NCBI GenBank assembly: GCA_019424865.1 | Contig: JAHYYS010000015.1 | Coordinates: 1-37,541, forward strand | Reading direction: 5' to 3' | DNA: 37,541 nt | Origin: a bacterium | GTDB lineage: Bacteria; Bacillota; Clostridia; Oscillospirales; Oscillospiraceae | Shown: one piece after another, positions 6,169 through 13,906 of the stretch | Layout: every line of letters starts with the position of its first letter | Numbering within the stretch: position 1 is the stretch's first letter | Translations under genes and position numbers: made by a program | The notes under the pieces: model-generated | The model's input: only the letters and a program-made list of their open reading frames with translations | Database searches by the model: none | What the model was told of the DNA's origin: nothing

Positions 6169-7176
6169 ATGGACTATAGAACAGATGCCCCGCCCTTACT
6201 GCGGGATTTTTTGGTCTACCACGAGACCATTCAGGGACATTCCCATCAGACCGTGGACGAATACTTTTTAGATTTAAGAAGTTTCTTCCGCTTTTTAAAA
6301 CAGGACAAACGACTGGTACCGCCGGATACTCCTTTTGACAGTATTTCCATTGATGATGTAGATTTGGCGCTAGTTCGGGACGTCACCTTGACCGATATAT
6401 ATGCCTATATGGATTATTTGGCGCGCTCCCGTGGCTTAAACAGTGCCTCTCGTGCACGAAAAGTTGCGGCTATCCGCTCCTTTTATAAATATCTGACGGC
6501 CAAAGCCAAAGTGCTGCCGGTTAATCCGGTTCAGGATCTGGATTCCCCTCGCCTAAAAAAAAGCTTGCCGAAATACCTGGATTTGGAAGAAAGCGAAGCG
6601 CTCCTGGACTCGGTAGACGGAAAAAATGCCAGTCGGGATTACTGCATTCTGACCTTGTTTCTGAACTGCGGCCTGCGAATCTCAGAATTGGTTGGGCTGA
6701 ACAAAACAGATGTTCGGGGAGATCAGCTCCGTGTATTGGGAAAAGGCAATAAAGAACGAATCCTTTATTTAAATGATGCCTGCCAAAAGGCGTTGTCAGA
6801 CTGGCTTAAGGATCGGGATGCTTTGACATTGGTGGATCAGAATGCCCTGTTTGTGACACTTCAGAACCGACGCCGTATTTCTAAGGCGGCAGTCCATAAG
6901 CTTGTCAAAAAGTATTTATCTGCTGCCGGACTGGACAGCACACAGTATTCTGCGCACAAGCTCCGACACACGGCTGCTACCCTGATGCTGCAAAACGGCG
7001 TAGATGTTCGTACATTGCAGGAGGTTCTGGGCCATGATCATCTGAATACAACCCAAATTTATACGCACATAAGCAGTGATGATCTGCGTATTGCAGCAAA
7101 CGCCAATCCTCTGGGAAGGGTTCGGAAAAAACGCCAGAAAAACAAACCAGAGTCTGAGGATGAGAAAGAACTGTGA
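6169..7176 (+). CDS. Xer-type tyrosine recombinase
   Basis: A 335-residue site-specific recombinase. The N-terminal SAM-like DNA-binding domain (residues about 8-115) is followed by the catalytic domain (about 132-310). All catalytic residues are present: R170 in NCGLRISEL, K192 in GKGNKER, H263 and R266 in SAHKLRHTA, H289 in VLGHDHL, and nucleophile Y298 in QIYTHIS. A basic C-terminal tail (RVRKKRQKNK) makes it about 35 residues longer than typical XerC or XerD. ATG at 6169 follows GGAGGTGA. It could be the cell's XerC/XerD acting at dif, but I see no dif-like site, and the repeat array in its own promoter and leader suggests self-regulation or a local site. No phage or integron genes are nearby. 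Confidence 0.88.
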   Translation: MDYRTDAPPLLRDFLVYHETIQGHSHQTVDEYFLDLRSFFRFLKQDKRLVPPDTPFDSISIDDVDLALVRDVTLTDIYAYMDYLARSRGLNSASRARKVAAIRSFYKYLTAKAKVLPVNPVQDLDSPRLKKSLPKYLDLEESEALLDSVDGKNASRDYCILTLFLNCGLRISELVGLNKTDVRGDQLRVLGKGNKERILYLNDACQKALSDWLKDRDALTLVDQNALFVTLQNRRRISKAAVHKLVKKYLSAAGLDSTQYSAHKLRHTAATLMLQNGVDVRTLQEVLGHDHLNTTQIYTHISSDDLRIAANANPLGRVRKKRQKNKPESEDEKEL

Positions 7177-7207
7177 TAAAATATACCACAAATTACACAG
7201 TATGTAC

Positions 7208-7236
7208 TTGTAAAAGCATAAAAGGTATAGTATAAT
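7208..7236 (+). promoter_or_regulatory. Strong sigma-A promoter upstream of the SLH dipeptidase
   Basis: TTGTAA (7208-7213), a 17-base spacer and TATAAT (7231-7236) form one of the best promoters in the window. Predicted start is near 7243, about 240 nt before the GTG of the dipeptidase gene, so the transcript has a long leader with a hairpin in it. Confidence 0.75.
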
Positions 7237-7282
7237 TTTACAAAAGCGGAAGATGCTGCTTCTGGTCGTAAGTCGGTCTATG

Positions 7283-7305
7283 CTGGCAGTTTGACTGCCG
7301 GATTT
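7283..7305 (+). terminator. Leader hairpin with T-rich tail
   Basis: CTGGCAGT (7283-7290) pairs with ACTGCCGG (7294-7301) over a 3-base loop, followed by ATTTTCTATAT. It could terminate the recombinase transcript, act as an attenuator about 45 nt into the leader from the 7208 promoter, or end a short RNA. The stem contains one G-T pair and the tail is not a pure T run. Confidence 0.5.
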
Positions 7306-7327
7306 TCTATATACCGGAAGGATAAAT

Positions 7328-7408
7328 ATGCAGCGGAAAGGAGTTGTACCAATCGAAAAATCCAGATGGATCCAGCAGGTATCCCTCTCCGGTATGATAG
7401 AGTCATAG
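7328..7408 (+). CDS. Possible 26-residue leader peptide
   Basis: MQRKGVVPIEKSRWIQQV and a few more residues, from an ATG at 7328 preceded by GGAAGGATAAAT, a good ribosome site. It lies between the leader hairpin and the dipeptidase gene and ends 75 bases before it. No similarity is recognised. It may be chance, but its position in the leader makes it a candidate regulatory upstream frame. Confidence 0.25.
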   Translation: MQRKGVVPIEKSRWIQQVSLSGMIES

Positions 7409-7483
7409 ATGTCCCCCCGGTTGAAAAAGATTTGTCATTTCCAAGCATTCAAAAAAACAAATTGTACGGAAGGAGCGCAAATC

Positions 7484-9607
7484 GTGAAACACTTGTCTCT
7501 GAAAAAACTTGTCATTACCGCGACAGCTACAATCGGCGTCATCGCAGCAGCTACCATCGGCGCGTCTGCCTGCACCACCCTTTATGTGGGCGGCAATCTG
7601 GTGGAAGAAGGCACCCCCTTTGTGGCCCGCACCGAGGACTACGGTGCCGACATGAACAAGCTGTGGTTTATCAGCGAAGCAGGACGCTGGAAGGCGGGCG
7701 AGACCTATACCTCTTGTCCGGCTTACGGCGCCATGGAGTGGACTTTTACCCACGACAGCTACCGCTTCACCCACTTCACCAATGATATTTACTACGAAGG
7801 GAACATCTGCCCCGAGTGCGGCGAGTGTGTTGTGACGGATAACCCGGCGGACTTCCACTTCTCTTACACCGAGTTCGGCACCAATGAGAAGGGCGTCTCC
7901 GTCTCTGCCACCGAGACTATCAGCGGCAACGACGAAGTCCAGGCAGTCGACCCGTTGGTAAAGACCGGCGAGAAGGGCGGCGGTATTGAGGAGACCGACA
8001 TCCCCACCATCATCCTGGCCGAGGCTGATTCTGCCCGGGCTGGCGTGGAGCTGCTGTGCGAAATCTATGACACCTACGGTGCGTACTTTGAGTCCGGCAT
8101 CTTTATCTGCGACCAGAATGAGGGCTGGTACATCGAGAACTGCACCGGCCATGAGTATATCGCCATCAAGCTCAACAACGATATGATTTTCATCGAGCCC
8201 AACATCGCCATCATCGGTGAGATCGACCTGGACGACACCGAGAACGTCATCGCCTCTGAAAACCTGATCGCGGTGGCCAAGGAAGCCGGGACCTTCGTGG
8301 GCAACGAGGAGGAGAATATCATCAACTTCAAGGCCTCCTATGCCAACAACAGCTCGGGCAACGCCCGTATGCCCGACGGACTGAAGTTCCTGAACCCGGA
8401 GAAGTACGGCGAGATGGACAGTGACTACTTGGATGAGCATAATGACGTCTTCACCATCTCCAACGTGAAGGACGGCGCGATTGCCCCCATGTACACCAAC
8501 ATTGAGGCCGACCGTGAGCTGGACAAGAACGACATCTTCGATTTCTACAAGCTCAGCTCCATCGGCAAGCCCAGCAACCAGGAGATCGAGATCTTCCAGC
8601 TCTTTGCGGATGAGCCGCTGGAGACCGGAACTGTGGGCTGGGTCGGCGTAGGCAACATGTCCAACAACGTGTTTGTCCCCTACTACCCCATGCTTTTGAC
8701 CGATATCTATGAGGGTTATCAGGTCTCTACCCCGGTCGTAACTCAGTCTGATGTGAAGCCCGACAGCTTCTGCACCTGGACCACCAGAAACGACGGCAAG
8801 TATGTGGTCTATCCTGAAAACTGGCGCGACTCCTACTACTTCACCTTCGAGGGCTTGGGCGGTTACATCCTCTATGCCGAGCAGATCACCGGCTCCCCCA
8901 TCAGCGAGGAAAACAAGCAGTATGTCCTGAATGAGCTGGACGCGCTGCAGCAGCAGTTCATTGCGGAATTCGAGGCAATGGATCCTCAGGACACCACTGC
9001 GGTTGGAATGGACATGGCGGAACGGGCTCACCAGAAAGGTCTGGAGCTGATTGACTATCTGCTGGCAGCTGCTCCCTCCTTTATGGACGTCAAGACCAGC
9101 GACTGGTTCTACAGTGCGGTGGAGTACATGGTGGACAACAGCCTGATGGGCGGCACCAGCGACACCACCTTCTCCCCCTACACTACTCTGACCCGCGGCA
9201 TGGTGGCTCAGATCCTCTACGCCATGGAGGGCCGGCCCGCCGCTGAGGGCAGCTACTTTACCGACGTGGCGGACAACGCCTGGTACGCCGATGCGGTGAA
9301 CTGGGCCGCCAGTGAGGGCATCGTAGCGGGTGTGGGCGAGAACACCTTTGCCCCCGACACTGCTGTGACCCGGGAACAGCTGGCGCTGATCCTGTTCAAT
9401 TATGTCAACCGGCCTGAGACACCCTCTGCGGAGCTGACCTTCAGTGACGCGGACAGCGCCTCTGCCTGGTCGGTGGACGCGCTGGAGTGGGCTGTGGGCT
9501 CCGGTCTTATCTCCGGCAAGGACAACAACATGCTGGATCCCCTGGGCACCGCTACCCGCGCTGAGGTCGCCCAGATTATTGCCAATTTTATTCAGGCACA
9601 ACAGTAA
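7484..9607 (+). CDS. Secreted C69-family dipeptidase with three SLH domains
   Basis: A 707-residue surface hydrolase. Residues 1-29 (MKHLSLKK, a hydrophobic stretch, then GASA) form a signal peptide with an AxA signal peptidase I site directly before C30. CTTLYVGGNLVEEGTPFVAR then matches the N-terminus of family C69 (PepD-type) Ntn hydrolases, whose nucleophile is an N-terminal cysteine, so export itself would expose the active site. The catalytic domain runs to about residue 530. Three SLH repeats follow (from about residue 533; DWFYSAVEYMV, AWYADAVNWAA, WSVDALEWAVG), which bind secondary cell-wall polymer. The start is GTG 7484, after GGAAGGAG. The protein probably trims peptides or wall material at the cell surface; its substrate is unknown. 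The convergent hairpin at 9690 ends the gene. Confidence 0.88.
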   Translation: MKHLSLKKLVITATATIGVIAAATIGASACTTLYVGGNLVEEGTPFVARTEDYGADMNKLWFISEAGRWKAGETYTSCPAYGAMEWTFTHDSYRFTHFTNDIYYEGNICPECGECVVTDNPADFHFSYTEFGTNEKGVSVSATETISGNDEVQAVDPLVKTGEKGGGIEETDIPTIILAEADSARAGVELLCEIYDTYGAYFESGIFICDQNEGWYIENCTGHEYIAIKLNNDMIFIEPNIAIIGEIDLDDTENVIASENLIAVAKEAGTFVGNEEENIINFKASYANNSSGNARMPDGLKFLNPEKYGEMDSDYLDEHNDVFTISNVKDGAIAPMYTNIEADRELDKNDIFDFYKLSSIGKPSNQEIEIFQLFADEPLETGTVGWVGVGNMSNNVFVPYYPMLLTDIYEGYQVSTPVVTQSDVKPDSFCTWTTRNDGKYVVYPENWRDSYYFTFEGLGGYILYAEQITGSPISEENKQYVLNELDALQQQFIAEFEAMDPQDTTAVGMDMAERAHQKGLELIDYLLAAAPSFMDVKTSDWFYSAVEYMVDNSLMGGTSDTTFSPYTTLTRGMVAQILYAMEGRPAAEGSYFTDVADNAWYADAVNWAASEGIVAGVGENTFAPDTAVTREQLALILFNYVNRPETPSAELTFSDADSASAWSVDALEWAVGSGLISGKDNNMLDPLGTATRAEVAQIIANFIQAQQ

Positions 9608-9689
9608 ATCAAGCGATTGTGATTGGGAGTGCCGGTTCCTGAACAGGCTGGCTACCTGACAGGAAAAGAGAAAGAGAGAAGAGGAAACA

Positions 9690-9724
9690 GGGAGGCTCAG
9701 GTTCTTTCAGAACCTGAGCCTCCC
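9690..9724. terminator. Bidirectional terminator hairpin
   Basis: A perfect 16-bp stem (9690-9705 with 9709-9724), GGGAGGCTCAGGTTCT and its complement, with a 3-base loop. It lies between the convergent SLH dipeptidase and cytidylate-kinase-like genes. The minus-strand exit is moderately T-rich; the plus-strand exit is not. Confidence 0.65.
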
Positions 9725-9741
9725 CAGTTGCAGCAGCTTTT

Positions 9742-10359
9742 TCATGCGTCCGCTCCCCTGTTCATGGCCCGCAAGATCAGATCCGGGCAGCGCTCTACTC
9801 CGAGAGCGGCACTGTCCAGACACAAGTTATAATTCTGGGACATCCCCCACTCTCTCCCGGTGTAGTGCTGATAGTTGACCCGGCGGCGCTTGTCCTTGTC
9901 CTGAAGGCGCTGTTCGGGGCTATGTTCTGACTCGCCATACAGCCGTACAATCCGATCCGCACGGAAGGACATGGGAGCATGGATAAAAATATGGAAAGCA
10001 TCTTCCCTATCGCGCAGAATATAATCCGCGCAGCGTCCAACAATGACACAGTTCCCCTGCTCCGCCAGCTTCAAAATAACGTCCTGCTGGATGCACCAAA
10101 GAAAATCATTGGCGGACATCCCCCGCATCACACCGGGCGTCCCGCCGCGGCCGAACATAGCGTAGGCCAGGCGGCTCCCACTGGAAGCAAGCTCCCCGCG
10201 CTCCTCAATAAACTCAGGGGAAAATCCGGTCTCATCGGCCACCTGTTTGACCAATTCCTTGTCATAATATTTCCAGCCCAGACGGTTCGCCAGCTCCTTT
10301 GCAATGCTTCTGCCTCCGCTGCCAAACTCTCGGCTTACGGTAATAATCCTTTTATCCAT
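9742..10359 (-). CDS. Cytidylate-kinase-like family protein
   Basis: A 205-residue P-loop protein of the cytidylate-kinase-like family (PF13189 type), distinct from true CMP kinase. The N-terminus MDKRIITVSREFGSGG carries the nucleotide-binding loop, then RSIAKELANRLGWKYYDKEL. VIVGRCADYILRD and a basic lid-like stretch (QDKDKRRRVNYQHYTG) follow. It probably phosphorylates a nucleotide or another small molecule, but members of this family are largely uncharacterised. The ATG at 10359 follows GGGGGAA; the frame is open further upstream into carD. It lies 28 bases after the carD stop and is probably cotranscribed. Confidence 0.8.
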   Translation of the reverse strand: MDKRIITVSREFGSGGRSIAKELANRLGWKYYDKELVKQVADETGFSPEFIEERGELASSGSRLAYAMFGRGGTPGVMRGMSANDFLWCIQQDVILKLAEQGNCVIVGRCADYILRDREDAFHIFIHAPMSFRADRIVRLYGESEHSPEQRLQDKDKRRRVNYQHYTGREWGMSQNYNLCLDSAALGVERCPDLILRAMNRGADA

Positions 10360-10387
10360 CTCAGGTTTCCCCCTTCCGGATACTTGT

Positions 10388-10900
10388 TTAACTTGCCTGC
10401 GAGCCATTGAGAACGTTGGAGATGTAGTCCTTTACGCCGTCCACAGGAATATTCAGCGCCACAGCCAGCTCGCCGTGCAGAATATCCTCCGCCCGCTTCA
10501 TGCTGCGCTCGTCTACCTGACCAAGCCGCTTGCCCTTTTTGGCAGCGGCCCGGCCTTTCGCATAGACAGCACGAATCAGACGAACCCGATCGACACAGTC
10601 ATCGCTCTTCAAAAGTGCCTGATAATGCTCATTCAGGAGACGAGGATTGTTGCTTTCACACAGCTTAGGCGCTACGTCCGGAATATGGGCAATCAGACGC
10701 TGTGCGTCTTCCCTGCTCATGACTGGACGGGTATGCAGGGCGGCGTCCACCGGAACGTAAATCGTTCCAGAGCGGTACAGCGGGGACAAGGTATAATAAT
10801 TGACCCCGTCCTGCGCTTCCCGCATGGACAGCGGTCCCACTGCCGCAACGCGGCATACGCCCTCTGCCCCATACACAATAAGCTGTCCTGGCTGATACAA
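10388..10900 (-). CDS. CarD family transcriptional regulator
   Basis: A 170-residue protein with an N-terminal CarD/CdnL/TRCF RNA polymerase interaction domain (residues about 1-60; YQPGQLIVYGAEGVCRV, then YYTLSPLYRSGTIYVPVD) and a helical C-terminal domain that contacts promoter DNA. Such proteins bind the polymerase beta subunit and stabilise open complexes. The start is the TTG at 10900, since family members begin a few residues before the GxxVVY strand; GGGAGG lies 9 bases upstream. It heads a two-gene unit with the cytidylate-kinase-like gene, from its own promoter at 10979. Confidence 0.9.
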   Translation of the reverse strand: MYQPGQLIVYGAEGVCRVAAVGPLSMREAQDGVNYYTLSPLYRSGTIYVPVDAALHTRPVMSREDAQRLIAHIPDVAPKLCESNNPRLLNEHYQALLKSDDCVDRVRLIRAVYAKGRAAAKKGKRLGQVDERSMKRAEDILHGELAVALNIPVDGVKDYISNVLNGSQAS

Positions 10901-10978
10901 TTTCCTGCGCCTCCCATTTATCTGTTTATCTGTGGGCAGCTGCGCCTTCCGTTGGCCGCTTGCCTTGCTATTTTCTTT

Positions 10979-11007
10979 ATTATAGCACTTTTTCAGGCCA
11001 GATGTAA
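10979..11007 (-). promoter_or_regulatory. Sigma-A promoter for carD
   Basis: On the minus strand TTACAT (11007-11002), a 17-base spacer and TATAAT (10984-10979). Transcription would start near 10972, leaving a leader of about 70 nt. The rest of the 260-base gap (10901-11162) holds only this promoter and the terminator at 11099; I see no gene in it. Confidence 0.7.
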
Positions 11008-11098
11008 GAGAAAATTTCTGATTAAAGCAGAATTCTTAACGAAATTCAGATGCAGACGATTCGCGACAGCCTGATTTCTCCCAATAGCCGACGACTCG

Positions 11099-11142
11099 AA
11101 AAAGCAGCGCGCCGCATTTCATCATGCGGCGCGCTGCTTTTT
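11099..11142. terminator. Strong terminator of the cobalamin operon
   Basis: A perfect 19-bp stem (11099-11117 with 11124-11142) with a 6-base loop; the outer five pairs are A/T, giving a T tract on either strand. On the minus strand it follows the btuD-type stop (11163) by 20 bases and marks the end of the 22-gene cobalamin unit. It can also stop transcription from the other side. Confidence 0.9.
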
Positions 11143-11162
11143 GACCGTTTCGATGGATCGTT

Positions 11163-11924
11163 TCAGTCCGCCCGGGAGCGGGCCGTAAAATAATAACTCC
11201 CCTGGACCTGATGGGTACATACCTGAAAAATACGATCAATTTCCCCGCTTTGATACAGGGATCGGGGGGATTCACAGGCCGCCAGGCACCCCTGGTATAA
11301 AAGCGCCACGTTATGGCTGCAGCTGAGTGCGTGTCCCAGGTCATGCAGAACCATCACAATGGTCTTTCCCTGACGGTTCAAAGCGCGGATCAGTTCCAAA
11401 AGCTCAAACTGGTGGCTGATGTCCAGATAGGTGGCCGGTTCATCCAGAAAAATAACGTCGGTATCCTGGGCCAGGGCCATGGCCAGATAGGCCCGCTGGC
11501 GTTCGCCGCCCGACAGAGCCCGCAGGTCCCGATCGGCCCACTCTGCCACCCCCGTCTGTTCCATAGCCTGGGCCACCGCTTGTTTGTCCCTGGCCATCAT
11601 CTTTCGGGATAAGCCCAGGTATGGAAAGCGCCCATGGGACACCAGGCCGCGCACAGTAATGGACGGCACGCTGCGGCTTTGGGGCATAAACGCGACTGTG
11701 CGTGCCAACTCCTTGCGGCCATATGATGACAGGGACTTTCCTTTTATCACGATGTCGCCGCCCCAAAGGGGCAGCTGGCCAACAGCGGCCCGAAGAAGGG
11801 TGGATTTCCCGCTTCCATTTGGGCCGATCAGGCTGGTAATAGTCCCTTGTTCAACGTGAAAGGTAATATCCTTTACAGCGACTGTATTTCCATAGCCTGT
11901 GGTCACCTGACGAAATTCAATCAT
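11163..11924 (-). CDS. btuD: Corrinoid/siderophore-type ABC importer, ATP-binding protein
   Basis: A 253-residue ATPase of the FecCD/BtuCD importer class. Walker A is GPNGSGKST, the Q-loop lies in VAFMPQSR, the signature is LSGGERQRAYLA, Walker B is DVIFLDEPATYLD, and the switch histidine is in MVLHDLGHA. The ATG at 11924 follows GGAAGGAG; it overlaps the permease gene by 8 bases. It is the last gene of the cobalamin operon, so uptake of cobalamin, cobinamide or related corrinoids is the best guess; the family alone would also allow iron-siderophore or heme transport. The symbol is given from context. Confidence 0.88.
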   Translation of the reverse strand: MIEFRQVTTGYGNTVAVKDITFHVEQGTITSLIGPNGSGKSTLLRAAVGQLPLWGGDIVIKGKSLSSYGRKELARTVAFMPQSRSVPSITVRGLVSHGRFPYLGLSRKMMARDKQAVAQAMEQTGVAEWADRDLRALSGGERQRAYLAMALAQDTDVIFLDEPATYLDISHQFELLELIRALNRQGKTIVMVLHDLGHALSCSHNVALLYQGCLAACESPRSLYQSGEIDRIFQVCTHQVQGSYYFTARSRAD

Positions 11925-12957
11925 AGACCCGGCTCCTTCCACGGCGCAGCAGCAGGCTGAGAAAAAACGGTCCGCCCAGCACCGACATCACAATTCCCAC
12001 CGGAAGCTCAAAGGGGGCAAACAGCACCCGGGCCGCCACATCGCACACCAGCACAAAAGCCCCGCCCAACAGGGCTGACGCAGGCAGCAGCCAGCGGTTG
12101 TCCCCTCCTACCAGACGCCGTCCCATGTGGGGCACCAGCAAGCCGACAAACCCCAGCAGTCCGGCAAAGCTGACCGCCGAACCCGCCAGCAGGGCGGCGG
12201 CCAGAATGGACAGAAATCGGACCCGGCCCACGTGCATTCCAAGGCTGCCGGCGCTCTCCTCCCCCAACTGCAATACGTTCAAATCCACGGCTAAAAAGGC
12301 GGCCAGCAGAAGCCCTGTCAGCAGATAGCCGGCGGCACTCCGGATGGAACTGAGGGTAACGCCGCTCAGGCCGCCCATCATGAAGCCGGAGGCCCCCACA
12401 ACCTGGTCCGGATACAGCAGCGTGATGGTATCCATACCGGCGGTCAGCATGCTGCTGATCGCAAGACCCGCCAAAATCAGCGTGGTTCGGGACATGCCGC
12501 CCCGCCCGGCCAGCAGATAGATCACCATTGCAGTGACCAGCGCCCCGAAGAAAGAGGCGGCCGGCAGCAGGCCGGGCACCCCTGGAAACAGGGTAACAGC
12601 CAGCATGGCAAAAAAGCCGGCCCCGGCATTGACGCCGATGACGTTTGGGCTGGCCATCGCGTTGTTCAGCACCCCCTGGGTCAGGGTGCCAGCCACCGCC
12701 AGTGCACATCCGGACAGCAGCGCGGCCAGCGTCCGGGGAAGACGAACATGGATCAGAATGCGCCATATGGGATCCTGAGCATCCCGGTTCATCAGCGCGT
12801 GCAGCAGCTGACTTGTAGTATAGGCCTGACTGCCCATGCGCAGGCTGAGCAGGACGGCGCAGACAAGCGCCGCCCCCAGGCACAGCAAAACCAGCGCTTT
12901 CCCCCGGTTAGAGGGTGCCGGCAAGGTCAGGATAGAGGATTTCCGCAAGGTAGGCAT
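11917..12957 (-). CDS. btuC: Corrinoid/siderophore-type ABC importer, permease
   Basis: A 346-residue FecCD-family permease with about ten membrane segments. Family hallmarks are RLPRTLAALLSGCALAVAG near the N-terminus, then NAMASPNVIGVNAGAGF, the coupling-helix region LVPHMGRRLVGGD, and PFELPVGIVMSVLGGPFF near the end. I choose the ATG at 12957 (MPTLRKSS) because it follows GGGGAGAG; this start lies inside the binding-protein gene, giving an unusually long 50-base overlap. A later start closer to the first membrane helix is possible. It works with the ATPase and binding protein at the end of the cobalamin operon. Confidence 0.87.
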   Translation of the reverse strand: MPTLRKSSILTLPAPSNRGKALVLLCLGAALVCAVLLSLRMGSQAYTTSQLLHALMNRDAQDPIWRILIHVRLPRTLAALLSGCALAVAGTLTQGVLNNAMASPNVIGVNAGAGFFAMLAVTLFPGVPGLLPAASFFGALVTAMVIYLLAGRGGMSRTTLILAGLAISSMLTAGMDTITLLYPDQVVGASGFMMGGLSGVTLSSIRSAAGYLLTGLLLAAFLAVDLNVLQLGEESAGSLGMHVGRVRFLSILAAALLAGSAVSFAGLLGFVGLLVPHMGRRLVGGDNRWLLPASALLGGAFVLVCDVAARVLFAPFELPVGIVMSVLGGPFFLSLLLRRGRSRVYD

Positions 12958-13882
12958 AGCTCTCCCCCCATCTGGCATTGGGTTTATAGTGGAACAGCTC
13001 CTTGGGGAGTACCACATAGTGGTCATTGGCCACAGCCGTCAATCCCGCCCAGGCGGGATTGCTCTGGAAATGCTCCGACATGTATTCCAGGGCCTTCTCC
13101 TGGCTGGACCCCATGGTGACCACAAAGATATAGTCGGGGTCGGCCGCAATGACTTCCTCCATGCTGACCTCCTCCAACAGGCTGTCATAGCGTTCCACCA
13201 AGTTCTCCGCTCCCAGATCCTCCAGCATGACGCCGGCCAGATTATCCGCTCCCTTGGCCTTGGCGCCGGTGGAATAGGCCCGCAGCAGCAGTACCGTCGG
13301 CCCCTCCCGGCCCTCGACCTGTTCCAGCACCTGCTGAATCTGAGCCTGGACCTCCAGACCGTTCTGCTCGTACAGGTCGTCCCTTCCGGTAAGGCTGCAG
13401 AACTGTTCCAGCATGGATAAATAGTCGGAGAAGGTGTCCACGCGGTAATAGGCGTGGGCAATCCCGGCGTCTGTCAGCGCATCGTGCAGCTCCACGTGTT
13501 CGGCTGTGTCGGCGGACAAAATAACAAAGTCCGGGTTGGCCGCCAGAATTTCCTCAAAGTTCGGCTGCTTGACCGACCCCACAATGGCAACCTCATCCCC
13601 CAGCACCAGGCCGCGTTCCTCAATGGCGTCGCTGGTCGTGCCCACCAGTGTTCCGCCGGCCAGCATCCAGGTCTCTCCAAAGCTGCCGTACAGCGACACC
13701 ACGCGGTCCCAGCTGTTCAGCGTTACCGGATACCCCATTACGTCTGTGAATGAGACGGCCTGTTCCGCTTCTGTGTCCTGGGAGACAGAGGCCGACGCGC
13801 TCTCGCCGTTCCCCTGCCCCGCACATCCGGACAGAAGCGCGGCTGACAGCAGCACGGCAAGCAGCATTCGGATTCGTTTCAT
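12908..13882 (-). CDS. btuF: Corrinoid/siderophore-type ABC importer, substrate-binding lipoprotein
   Basis: A 324-residue lipoprotein of the periplasmic binding protein family PF01497. The signal peptide ends in the lipobox LLSGC (Cys20), so it is tethered to the outer face of the membrane. A Ser/Gln-rich linker precedes the binding lobes, which begin at VSFTDVMGYPVTL. The segments SLYGSFGETWMLAGG, FEEILAANPDFVILS and EVIAADPDYIFVV are typical of both lobes, with a long helix between them. It starts 24 bases after the cbiC stop and precedes the permease and ATPase. Substrate is inferred from context as a corrinoid; the fold does not separate cobalamin from siderophores. Confidence 0.87.
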   Translation of the reverse strand: MKRIRMLLAVLLSAALLSGCAGQGNGESASASVSQDTEAEQAVSFTDVMGYPVTLNSWDRVVSLYGSFGETWMLAGGTLVGTTSDAIEERGLVLGDEVAIVGSVKQPNFEEILAANPDFVILSADTAEHVELHDALTDAGIAHAYYRVDTFSDYLSMLEQFCSLTGRDDLYEQNGLEVQAQIQQVLEQVEGREGPTVLLLRAYSTGAKAKGADNLAGVMLEDLGAENLVERYDSLLEEVSMEEVIAADPDYIFVVTMGSSQEKALEYMSEHFQSNPAWAGLTAVANDHYVVLPKELFHYKPNARWGESYAYLAEILYPDLAGTL

Positions 13883-13906
13883 ATTTGATTCCTCCTCATT
13901 TTGGCT

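Noticed and set aside
7403..9601. A 732-codon open frame on the minus strand
   Set aside because: It is the mirror of the SLH dipeptidase gene, which has a signal peptide, ribosome site and recognisable domains. The mirror frame is low-complexity Gly/Val/Asp-rich and resembles nothing.
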